From: Terriglobia bacterium
GTDB taxonomy: Bacteria > Acidobacteriota > Terriglobia > Bryobacterales > Bryobacteraceae
Direction: 5' to 3'
Assembly: GCA_020073265.1 (NCBI GenBank)
Contig: JAIQFN010000027.1
Span: 19,523 to 83,522, forward strand
Length of the DNA stretch: 64,000 nucleotides
Shown here: piece after piece, positions 28,425 through 37,204 of the stretch
Layout: each line of letters opens with the position of its first letter
How positions within the stretch are numbered: position 1 is the stretch's first letter
The notes under the pieces: model-generated
Seen by the model: only the letters and a program-made list of their open reading frames with translations
What the model was told of the DNA's origin: nothing
The model's database searches: none
Made by a program: the position numbers and the translations under genes

Positions 28425-30466
28425 CGGCCAAATTCGACGCGTACTGCCCGACCCGAAGGCAACACCGCGCCCGGCCCTGGAACCTGTGCGCGCGCAACTC
28501 CGCTGCCCGTGAACTCGATCGGAATCCCCATCGCCGCCGATTCCTGAATCACGTCCCGCACGGTCTTCCCCTGAAAGTTCGGAACGCGTGCTCCGGTGCG
28601 ATCGGCCACGGGATCCTCGGCGCCTCCTGAAAAAAATGCCCGCTGGTCCGAAGCGTCTCTTGCGGAAGCCACCGGTCGGTCGTCGGCAGCAACGGCATCT
28701 CCCGCTTGGACCAGCGGGGGAGGGATGGAAGAACCGAGACCGGCGATCGCCACGTCATCTTCATCGGCCTGATCGCCGTCCTCGGACGGAAGCATCTCGG
28801 GCAAATCCTTGGGCACATCCTTGATGCGCAGCGCGGCGGAGGTCACTTCGCGAAACACCGGCCCCGAGGTAGGAGCGCCGTAGCCCGCTTTGCCCTCGGT
28901 GTGATTGATGGTGACTGCGACCACGATGGCCGGGTTCGCAACCGGCGCGAATCCGACAAACGACGCGTTGTAAAAGTGCGTGTATCTGCGGCTTTGATAG
29001 TCGTAGATCATGGCGGTCCCGGTCTTGCCGCCGGAGGTGTAGCCAATCAGGCGCGCGTAGTGGTGGCCGGTGCCGTACGGCTTGATCATGACGCCTTCCA
29101 TCATGCGGCGCATGGTGATGGCGGTCTCCGGCTTCAGCACGCGAACCGGCGTGGTGATGGGTGTGTCCATAGTGAGGCGCGGCCGCACGCGCAATCCACC
29201 GCTGGCGATGACGGAACAGGCCTGGGCAAGCTGGAGCGCCGTGACCCCGATCTCATGGCCCATGGCGACCGAGGCGACGGAGGTCTTCTCCCAGTGCTTC
29301 AGCGGCCGGACAATTCCGCCCGATTCGCCGGGGAGCGGCAGCCCGGTTTTCGAGCCGAATCCAAACCGGCGAATGTATTCGTAGAGCTTCGCCTGTCCCA
29401 CCGTCAACCCGATATTGATGGCGCCGATGTTACTCGAGCGCGCCAGCACATCTTCCATGGACAACATGCCGTAGCGGTGGTCGTCATGAATGGTGCGGCC
29501 GAACAGAGTGATCTTTCCGCCGCCGCAGTTGATCATGGTCTCGGGGCGCAGGTGAGTCGTTTCCAGCGCGGAAGAAAGTGTGATGACTTTGAACACCGAC
29601 CCCGGCTCGAAAGGCGCGGCGATCGCCAGGTTCTCGCGGGCCGACAGGTCTTGCGGCGTGGGCGGCAGGTTGGGATCGTAGGTCGGGTAGTTGGCATAGG
29701 CGAGCACGTCGCCGGTGCGCGGGTCCATCGCGATCACGCTCCCGGACTTGGCATGGTGAAGATCCACCATCTTCTGCAGCTCGCGCTCGGCGACGAACTG
29801 GATGCTGGCGTCGATGGTCAGGTGCAGGTCCTTGCCGGGTTCGGGCTCGGTGGCCAGTTTGGACTCGAAGCCGCGCTGGCGGACATCGGCTGTCAGCACC
29901 AGTTCGCCGGGGTGCCCTTCGAGTTGCTGGTTAAAGCTCCGCTCGACACCGGCGTTGCCGTTGCCTTCGAAGTCGACGCCGCCCAGCACATGCGCCGCGA
30001 GCGATTTGTTGGGATAGAAGCGCTGGGTCTCGGTGCGGAACTCGATCCAGTCGAGCTTCAGGTCGCGGAGCCGGCTGGCCTCGTCGGGCGTGATGCGGCG
30101 CTTCACCCACAGGAAGCCGCGTTTGCTCTCGACGGACGACTTCATTCTCTGGAGCAGGTCGCGCGCGTCCAGGTTGAGAATCCTGCCCAGGATTTCGGAG
30201 GCCACCGCGACATCCGGCACCCGCAGCGGATCGACGCAGACCGACTCGACCGGCAGACTCATGGCCAGCCGCTCGCCGTGGCGGTCGAGAATCATGCCGC
30301 GCGCGGCCGGCACTTCCACCCTGCGCTGCTGCTGCTGATCGGCCAGGCGCTTATATTCGCCGTGCTGGACGATCTGCAGCTGGACCAGACGGGCGGCGAT
30401 CAGCGCGGCCCAGACAAAGGCCAGCCGCGCCAGCATGTGCACGCGCTTGGTCGCCAACGTATCCAT
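28421..30466 (-). CDS. ftsI: penicillin-binding protein, FtsI-type transpeptidase with PASTA domain
   Basis: FtsI crosslinks septal peptidoglycan. The 681-residue protein has an N-terminal membrane anchor (LARLAFVWAALIAARLVQL), a dimerisation region (AARGMILDRHGERLAMSLP) and the penicillin-binding domain. The active-site motifs are FEPGSVFKVI (SxxK), ARSSNIGAIN (SxN) and GGKTGTAMIYD (KTG). A linker rich in Asp, Pro and Ala leads to one C-terminal PASTA domain (PNFQGKTVRDVIQESAAMG). It is placed between ftsL and murE as in most dcw clusters. Confidence 0.95.
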   Translation of the reverse strand: MDTLATKRVHMLARLAFVWAALIAARLVQLQIVQHGEYKRLADQQQQRRVEVPAARGMILDRHGERLAMSLPVESVCVDPLRVPDVAVASEILGRILNLDARDLLQRMKSSVESKRGFLWVKRRITPDEASRLRDLKLDWIEFRTETQRFYPNKSLAAHVLGGVDFEGNGNAGVERSFNQQLEGHPGELVLTADVRQRGFESKLATEPEPGKDLHLTIDASIQFVAERELQKMVDLHHAKSGSVIAMDPRTGDVLAYANYPTYDPNLPPTPQDLSARENLAIAAPFEPGSVFKVITLSSALETTHLRPETMINCGGGKITLFGRTIHDDHRYGMLSMEDVLARSSNIGAINIGLTVGQAKLYEYIRRFGFGSKTGLPLPGESGGIVRPLKHWEKTSVASVAMGHEIGVTALQLAQACSVIASGGLRVRPRLTMDTPITTPVRVLKPETAITMRRMMEGVMIKPYGTGHHYARLIGYTSGGKTGTAMIYDYQSRRYTHFYNASFVGFAPVANPAIVVAVTINHTEGKAGYGAPTSGPVFREVTSAALRIKDVPKDLPEMLPSEDGDQADEDDVAIAGLGSSIPPPLVQAGDAVAADDRPVASARDASDQRAFFSGGAEDPVADRTGARVPNFQGKTVRDVIQESAAMGIPIEFTGSGVARAQVPGPGAVLPSGRAVRVEFGR

Positions 30467-30523
30467 TTCACAGCCCCCAAAACGAACTCCGGCTCTTTCG
30501 CGCCCCGCAATTTCCGATCCCGG

Positions 30524-31003
30524 CTACTTCTTGGCCAGGATATGATCCGACTTGTTCTCGAGGTACACGACGCTCGACGGCGCCGGATCCACGAAGCGCT
30601 GCATCCGCCCCAGCTCTTCCAGCCTGGCCGGGCTCACCAGCTTGGCCTCTTGGAGCTCGAGCGCCGCGCGATCCAGCTCCAGGCGCTGCTTTTCCTGCCG
30701 CAAGGCTTCCATCTTGTATCCCGCCATCAGCTCATACAGGGTGGGAAGCAGCAGGCTGATGACCAGCATCGCGAGGACGAACGAATAGCCGATCATGCGC
30801 CAGCACACTTTGCGCGCCGCCGGGTCCGCCACGCGCACCACTCCGGAATTGGCGATGTGCTTCACGCGGAAGTACACGTCTTCGTTCGGAAACAGCGGGA
30901 CCTCGAAGGGATCCTCGGGATCCAGAACGCGGGGCCGGGGCGCGGGCTGATCGGCGATCTTCGCCGCCGTGAATCGATCAAAAAAAGTTGCCAGAGTTGC
31001 CAT
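30524..31003 (-). CDS. ftsL: cell division protein FtsL-like
   Basis: This 159-residue protein has an unusually long cytoplasmic N-terminus of about 70 residues (PAPRPRVLDPEDPFEVPLFP). One transmembrane helix follows (MIGYSFVLAMLVISLLLPTL). The periplasmic coiled coil (KMEALRQEKQRLELDRAALE, then LQEAKLVSPARLEELGR) resembles FtsL. The identity rests on this topology and on its place between rsmH and ftsI, since FtsL proteins are poorly conserved. FtsL joins FtsB and FtsQ in the division complex. The gap to rsmH is 13 bases. Confidence 0.85.
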   Translation of the reverse strand: MATLATFFDRFTAAKIADQPAPRPRVLDPEDPFEVPLFPNEDVYFRVKHIANSGVVRVADPAARKVCWRMIGYSFVLAMLVISLLLPTLYELMAGYKMEALRQEKQRLELDRAALELQEAKLVSPARLEELGRMQRFVDPAPSSVVYLENKSDHILAKK

Positions 31004-31016
31004 GTTCTCGTCTTGA

Positions 31017-31877
31017 CTACCTCATCTCCACTGCCCGGAGCTTGGCGCTGCGGGAGGGAGGGTTATTTTTCGTTTCTTCCAGCGTCGGCTTGACCACGTG
31101 CCGGGTGAGGACCGTCGCTCTGCCCGCGCGCGCCAGCGCCTGAAAGCTCTGCTTCACTTTTCGGTCTTCGAGCGACATGAACGAAAGCATGACGATTCGT
31201 CCACCGCTCCCGACCAAGTCCGGTGCGATTTCGAGCAGCCGGTCCAACTCGGCCGGCTCGTCGTTCACCGCCATGCGCAGCGCCATGAACGTCTGCGTGG
31301 CGGGATGAAGTCTGCTCGTCCGGGGCACGGCCTCTTCGATCACGCGCGACAGTCGCTGTGTCGTGTGGATCGGCCGTGCCCGAACGATTGCTCTGCTGAT
31401 TCTCCGCGACCTCCTTTCTTCGCCGAATTGATAGATCAAGTCGGCTAGTTCTTTTTCTGAAGTCGTATTGACGATCTCGTCGGCCGTCAAGGCCTGAGTA
31501 CGATCCATGCGCATGTCCAAAGGGCCTTCGGCCATCAGCGAGAAGCCACGCTCCGGCTCCAGCAGCTGATATCGGCTCACGCCCAGATCGGCCAGAAGCC
31601 CGTTCACTCGTTCCACGCCGGCAGCCTGCGGCGCTGCTCGCAAATCGCCGAACGATCCGTGGTGATAGCGGATCCGGTCCGCCCACTCGGCCGTGTTGCT
31701 CCTGGCCATTTCGAGCGATTCGGCATCCCGGTCGCTCGCGATCACCAGACCGCTCGACAACCGCTGCGCGATGGCCGCGGTATGCCCGCCCAAACCCGCG
31801 GTCGCGTCCAGATAAATGCCGTCGGGCCGGATTGCCAGGTACTCCAGGCATTCCGCAAGCATCACCGGCACGTGCAT
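31017..31877 (-). CDS. rsmH: 16S rRNA (cytosine1402-N4)-methyltransferase RsmH
   Basis: RsmH methylates C1402 of 16S rRNA using S-adenosylmethionine. The 286-residue protein starts MHVPVMLAECLEYLAIRPDG and has the SAM-binding motif YLDATAGLGGHTAAIAQRL, NGLLADLGVSRYQL and GFSLMAEGPLDMRMD. The C-terminal part includes RIVMLSFMSLEDRKVKQSF. Order and length fit the family, formerly MraW. It follows mraZ by nine bases in the first part of the dcw operon. Confidence 0.97.
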   Translation of the reverse strand: MHVPVMLAECLEYLAIRPDGIYLDATAGLGGHTAAIAQRLSSGLVIASDRDAESLEMARSNTAEWADRIRYHHGSFGDLRAAPQAAGVERVNGLLADLGVSRYQLLEPERGFSLMAEGPLDMRMDRTQALTADEIVNTTSEKELADLIYQFGEERRSRRISRAIVRARPIHTTQRLSRVIEEAVPRTSRLHPATQTFMALRMAVNDEPAELDRLLEIAPDLVGSGGRIVMLSFMSLEDRKVKQSFQALARAGRATVLTRHVVKPTLEETKNNPPSRSAKLRAVEMR

Positions 31878-31886
31878 ACATAACCG

Positions 31887-32372
31887 CTACTTGAAACCTT
31901 TCAGCTTGGCGGCCTTCAGCTTGTCGGCCAGTTTTTCGCGGGACTGCCGCTTGCGCGCTTCGTACTCGGCTTTGGAATAAACGTTGATAGCGTTCTGCGT
32001 GCAATCCAGCCGGACTTCCTGATTCTCGATGGCCAGCGCGCGCCTGAGGTCGGTGGGCAGCGTGATGCGTCCCTGCGGGTCCACCTTGGCCTCTGCGCCG
32101 TAATCGTTCGACACGAAGGCCAGCGAGTCGGAGGCGTCCGGATCTTCGGTCGCGAGTTGCTCCAGAACTTTTTCGTTTACCCGCCACACCGAAATGGGGT
32201 AAATTCGAGCTGTGCGGTCGTCGATGCTGGTCACGAACAGTTTGTCATCTCCAAACCCGCCCAAGAAGGTCTGCACGTCCACCGGTAGCTTCAGCCTGCC
32301 CTTTTCGTCGACGTGGACCGAAAAGAACCCGCGAGGAGGCTCGACCGGCGTCGTTTTGGGCTGATCATCCAC
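31887..32372 (-). CDS. mraZ: transcriptional regulator MraZ
   Basis: MraZ is the DNA-binding regulator of the dcw operon. The 161-residue protein has two SpoVT/AbrB-like repeats: VHVDEKGRLKLPVDVQTFLG near residue 20 and AKVDPQGRITLPTDLRRALA near residue 95. A basic C-terminal tail (AEYEARKRQSREKLADKLKA) is longer than usual. The start is a GTG at 32372 with no Shine-Dalgarno sequence. It overlaps the last of three MraZ-box repeats, so binding of MraZ could affect both transcription and initiation. Confidence 0.93.
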   Translation of the reverse strand: MDDQPKTTPVEPPRGFFSVHVDEKGRLKLPVDVQTFLGGFGDDKLFVTSIDDRTARIYPISVWRVNEKVLEQLATEDPDASDSLAFVSNDYGAEAKVDPQGRITLPTDLRRALAIENQEVRLDCTQNAINVYSKAEYEARKRQSREKLADKLKAAKLKGFK

Positions 32373-32395
32373 TTTAGTCCGCTTTCGACCACTTT
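32369..32395 (-). promoter_or_regulatory. MraZ box: three 10-bp direct repeats
   Basis: On the minus strand the sequence reads AAAGTGGTCG, AAAGCGGACT, AAAGTGGATG, three direct repeats with a period of exactly 10 bases. This matches the AAAGTG-N4 type of MraZ-binding repeat known from other bacteria. It lies between the -10 element and the mraZ coding region and includes the GTG start. Autorepression by MraZ is inferred. Confidence 0.8.
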
Positions 32396-32408
32396 GGGCC
32401 TTGAGAGA

Positions 32409-32437
32409 TTTTTACACGACTCCTCCGGGGAATGCAA
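32409..32437 (-). promoter_or_regulatory. promoter of the dcw operon
   Basis: On the minus strand TTGCAT (32437-32432) is followed after 17 bases by TAAAAA (32414-32409). Transcription would start near 32402 and the leader would begin directly with the MraZ box. No other promoter-like pair is obvious between the HEAT-repeat gene and mraZ. Confidence 0.6.
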
Positions 32438-32484
32438 GAACTTTTTGTAATTAGGTCAGGCCTGAGAAGGGTTTAGCGGGTGGA

Positions 32485-32500
32485 CCACCAGTGCTGGTGG
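32485..32500. repeat. 16-bp hairpin between HEAT-repeat gene and mraZ
   Basis: CCACCAG and CTGGTGG pair around a two-base centre. The hairpin lies downstream of the HEAT-repeat gene on the minus strand and before the dcw promoter. There is no T-run after it, so it may be a weak terminator or another palindromic repeat. Confidence 0.4.
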
Positions 32501-32536
32501 GCTGGAATCGATCATGCCCAGCCTGTACGATCTATC

Positions 32537-32577
32537 GTGGCCGGCTAAAGGCCGGCTGCAGCCAGTGGCTGCCCCAC
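32537..32577 (-). repeat. family C palindromic repeat, copy 2 (3' end of HEAT-repeat gene)
   Basis: Read on the minus strand it starts GTGGGGCAGCCACTGGCTGC and continues through AGCCGGCC, TTTA, GCCGGCC. It encodes the last residues (VGQPLAAAGL) and the TAG stop codon of the HEAT-repeat protein; the stop lies in the TTTAG loop. It shares both stems with copy 1 at 24305-24348. Confidence 0.82.
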
Positions 32578-33390
32578 GCTGGCTTTTTGCTCCGGATTCA
32601 GGCTCAGCCGGATGATCGCGGCGGCGGACATGGCTTTGACCGCCTCGTGCGAATCCGAAAGCCCGGTTTCTAGCTTGGGAATCGAGTCGCGGTTGCCGCA
32701 CTTGCCCAAGCCTTTGGCGGCGGCGGCCTTGACGGCGAAATTCTTGTCGTTGGCGAAGGCCCACTCCAGCAATCGCACGGTCTGGGCGTCGCATTCCTCG
32801 GCGAGCAGCGTCACGGAAAGGGTCCGCGAACCGCCCGAGCCGTCCTTGAAAGCCTGTTCGGCGGCGACGATCCCCAGGCTGAACGGACCGAGCAGCGCGC
32901 CGGAGGCCTCCTTGAAACCCATCATCGCCAGGGCCTTGGGATCGCGCATCTTCCTTTTGGCGTCGCGCACCGCGCCGCCCACCAAGCCGTCGGACGTCTT
33001 CTGCTGGCCGGTGAGGACGTCCTCAATTAATTCGCGGCCACTTCTGTCCCCAAGGACCCAGAGCGCTTTGGCCGCGCCAAACGCGACTTCGCCGGAAGGA
33101 TCGTCCAGCTCCGTCTTGAGCGCAGGAATGGACTGCTTGGATTTCATCTCGCCCAGCTCGGCGGCAGCAGTTTGACGGACCAGCGGGTCGTCATCCTTGA
33201 GCGCCTTCTCGACCAGCTGGACAGCTTCCTGAGTCAGCCCGATGGAACCGATCGCCGTCACGGCCTGCCTTCGTTTATCGGGATTCTTGTCGGACAAGTC
33301 TTGCTTGAGGACTTCCCAAGCGGTTTTCTCGGGCTGCGCCAGAAGACCGATCGCGGAGGCCAACACAACGACGATGAGCTTTCGAGACAT
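32545..33390 (-). CDS. exported HEAT-repeat protein
   Basis: The 281-residue protein has a signal peptide (KLIVVVLASAIGLLAQ). A series of helix pairs in HEAT/PBS-lyase style follows, for example DKRRQAVTAIGSIGLTQEA, DPLVRQTAAAELGEMKS and NFAVKAAAAKGLGKCGN. Such repeats form scaffolds for protein binding, probably periplasmic here. GGAGGAG precedes the ATG. The final ten residues and stop codon come from palindrome family C, so the native C-terminus has been replaced or extended. Confidence 0.85.
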   Translation of the reverse strand: MSRKLIVVVLASAIGLLAQPEKTAWEVLKQDLSDKNPDKRRQAVTAIGSIGLTQEAVQLVEKALKDDDPLVRQTAAAELGEMKSKQSIPALKTELDDPSGEVAFGAAKALWVLGDRSGRELIEDVLTGQQKTSDGLVGGAVRDAKRKMRDPKALAMMGFKEASGALLGPFSLGIVAAEQAFKDGSGGSRTLSVTLLAEECDAQTVRLLEWAFANDKNFAVKAAAAKGLGKCGNRDSIPKLETGLSDSHEAVKAMSAAAIIRLSLNPEQKASVGQPLAAAGL

Positions 33391-33440
33391 GCGCTCCTCC
33401 CTGCTTTCTCGCCCAAATTATACCTGGACGCGAGTAAGCC

Positions 33441-34801
<1,361 letters not shown>

Positions 34802-34805
<4 letters not shown>

Positions 34806-36883
34806 GAGCGGCTTTCCCGGAGGGAGACTTCAGCGACCTTGCTCTCCAGTTCCACCGAGTCGTGTTCGGCGGCAGTCAGGGTGGGAAGATCCACGATGAA
34901 GCGGGCGCCGGCGGGGCGGTTGTCTTCGACTCGAATGGTGGCCTCGTGGTCGGCCAGGATGCGATTCACGATGGCCAGGCCCAGGCCGGTGCCGCGGCCC
35001 TTGGTGGAGAAATACGGCAGGAACAGCTTCTCCTTGTCGTCGCGCGAGACGCCGCAGCCGGTGTCGGCGACGATCAACTCCACCGAGTCGGCTTCGGTGG
35101 AGCGGGTGGAGATATCCAGATGCTTGACGAGCGAGTCCTGCATGGCTTCGGCGGCGTTGTCCACCAGGTTGACAACGGCGCGCTTGAACTGCTCGGGATC
35201 GATCTTGACGGCGGGCAGGCCGGGCGCGAGATCCTTGTGCACCTGGATGCCAGCCAGCCGGCCATCGAAAACCGCGAGCGCGTTCTCCACCACTTCGTTC
35301 AAATCGGAAGGAACCGGCTGGGCGGCGGGGAAGCGGCTGAACTGCGAGAACTCGTCCACCAGCGACCGCACGCTCTCCACTTCGCGGGCGATGGTGGCAG
35401 AGCACTCGCGCAGGATGGCCTGGGCGTCGCGGGAATGTTCGGCGCGATCCAATTGGAGGGCGATCCGGTCGGCGCACAGTGCGATGGGCGTTAACGGGTT
35501 CTTGATCTCGTGCGCCACGCGGCGCGCCACTTCGTGCCAGGCGGCGGCTTTTTGCGCGCGCAACAGGTCGCTGGTGTCTTCCACCACCAGGACGAAGCCC
35601 GAACTACGCTGCTCGTCAAGCGCGGCCACGGTGAGCGCCAGATGCAGCACGCTGCGCTCGGCCTTGTACTCGAGCTGCATGCCGGCCGCGCCAGTGCGCC
35701 GGGCGCGGTTCATCAGATAGCGGATTTCGGCGGTGTCCTCGCGGGAGAACAGATCGCTCAAGCGCGCCGCCCGAGCCACCTGCTCTTCGGGAAAAATCCC
35801 CATCAGAGCGCGGTTCACTCGCTGGATGCGCCCGTCGGAAGTGAGCGAGATGACGCCGGTGGGGATGCTTTCGAGGATGGCCTCGGTGAAACGGCGCCGC
35901 GCCTCCAGCTCGCGGCTGTTGGTTTCGAGCGCCTCGGTCATTTCGTTGAACGCCTTCACCAGCGTCGCCAGCTCGTCCACCGCCCCGACGTGCACGCGAT
36001 ATCCCAGGTTGCCTTTGCGGATCTGCTCCACCGCCTTGAGCAGCGCGATGATAGGCGTGCTGATCTGTGCGGCCAGGTAGCGCGCGATCCAGGTGGCGAA
36101 GAACAGGATGAACAGAGTGATCAGCGTCAGCAGCATCAGGTACGTGCTGCGGAACGCTTTGCGGTCCACGGCCAGGCGATTGTATTCGGAAACGTAGTTG
36201 TTGATCTCGCGCTGCTTGGCGGCCAGGTCCAGGGGCATGCGCGCGGAGACCGACAGCATCCCCGCGGCCGTTTTTGCGCGCACGCTGACCAGATCGGTAT
36301 TGCTCATATTCTGCACCGAGCAAAGCACGCGGTGTACGCCTCCGGGATTCTCGATCTCGGCCCGCTCGATGTGGTTGGCCTGGCAGAAGCGCTCATAGAA
36401 ATCGGCGCTCTGGGCCATGGATTGGGACCCTAGCAACTGCGCCTGCGCGGTGAGTTTGTCCTGCTCCTGCTGGTTCAGCGCGTTGGCCACCTGGATCAGT
36501 TCGGTGTTCACGTTTCGCGCCGGGTGGCTGAACCAGCTTTCCAGGTTGCGGTTCAGCACGGAAACGCTCCACAGGACCAGGAAGAACACCGGTAGCACGC
36601 TCAACGCGATGGCGCCGACGATCAGCTTGGACTTGATGTGCGAACCGGGCCGGTTGCTTTGCCGCTCCAGGTACAGCTTCACGCCCGTGCGGAACAGGAT
36701 GAAGCCCAGCGTCACGGTGAGGATGAAGATCACCGTCGACAGGACCCAGAACAAAAAGGTCTGCTGCAGGCTGGAGGGCGCGAAGGAGCCTAAAGTGAAC
36801 GAGCCTTGCCACACTACCAGCGTCACCAGAATGGCGAGCAGCACAACGCCGGAGCCGAACAGGAGACGCTTGCGCTTTTGCAT
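34802..36883 (-). CDS. NtrY-like sensor histidine kinase
   Basis: The 693-residue kinase has four predicted membrane helices: about residues 8-25, 42-65, 88-112, and one before the HAMP domain near 250 (LLTLITLFILFFATWIARYL). HAMP and PAS domains follow. The histidine-kinase core has phosphoacceptor motif ARRVAHEIKNPLTPIALCAD and ATPase boxes VDNAAEAMQ, DTGCGVSRDD and GRGTGLGLAIVNRIL. NtrY kinases respond to nitrogen or envelope and redox state, and phosphorylate the NtrX partner encoded next to them. The signal here is unknown. The ATG lies 13 bases after the stop of a gene remnant. Confidence 0.92.
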
Positions 36884-36896
36884 GGCCCTAGAGGAA

Positions 36897-37001
36897 TTAT
36901 AGGCCTCGCGGGCGGCGAGCAGGCGGGGCGGCCGGTTGGACCGTGACGCGGTCCGCGGTGGCCAGCTCCACGCGGCGGCTCAGTCCCCAGGTTAGTAAGT
37001 C
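36897..37001 (-). pseudogene. 3' remnant of an unidentified gene upstream of ntrY
   Basis: In one minus-strand frame the bases before ntrY encode WGLSRRVELATADRVTVQPA followed by a proline/arginine-rich tail and TAA, with the GC-rich codon use of true genes. Upstream of the tryptophan (36989) the frame soon enters AT-rich sequence and meets a stop, so no start exists. This looks like the last 30 codons of a gene whose front has been lost. In other genomes a DUF4390 gene often precedes ntrY, but I cannot confirm that identity. Confidence 0.45.
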
Positions 37002-37081
37002 AGAAGCCGATACGAAAAAACAAACCTAAGTTGTAAGTTCAGAGCCATAAAGGAGTTATCTTAGCGTCCCGATAGATTGTT

Positions 37082-37097
37082 GCTGATCCGGATCAGC
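37082..37097. promoter_or_regulatory. 16-bp perfect palindrome upstream of TonB-dependent receptor gene 1
   Basis: GCTGATCCGGATCAGC is perfectly self-complementary and lies 107 bases before the receptor start at 37205. It may be an operator. The rest of the interval 37002-37204 is AT-rich, with no other recognised element. Confidence 0.45.
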
Positions 37098-37204
37098 TAG
37101 AAATGTTAGTAACCGGCAAGTCCCAGGTTATTGGAATGAAGTAAGTGTGTTGTAGGGATTCGGGGCTCGTACTAACAGTACCGAAAAAGCTTCAGCGAGG
37201 GCAC

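Noticed and set aside
28706..31093. Very long plus-strand open frame (795 codons) opposite ftsI, ftsL and rsmH
   Set aside because: It is a shadow of GC-rich codon bias; the protein is low-complexity His/Arg/Gly-rich and has no start site or motif, whereas the opposite strand holds clear division genes.
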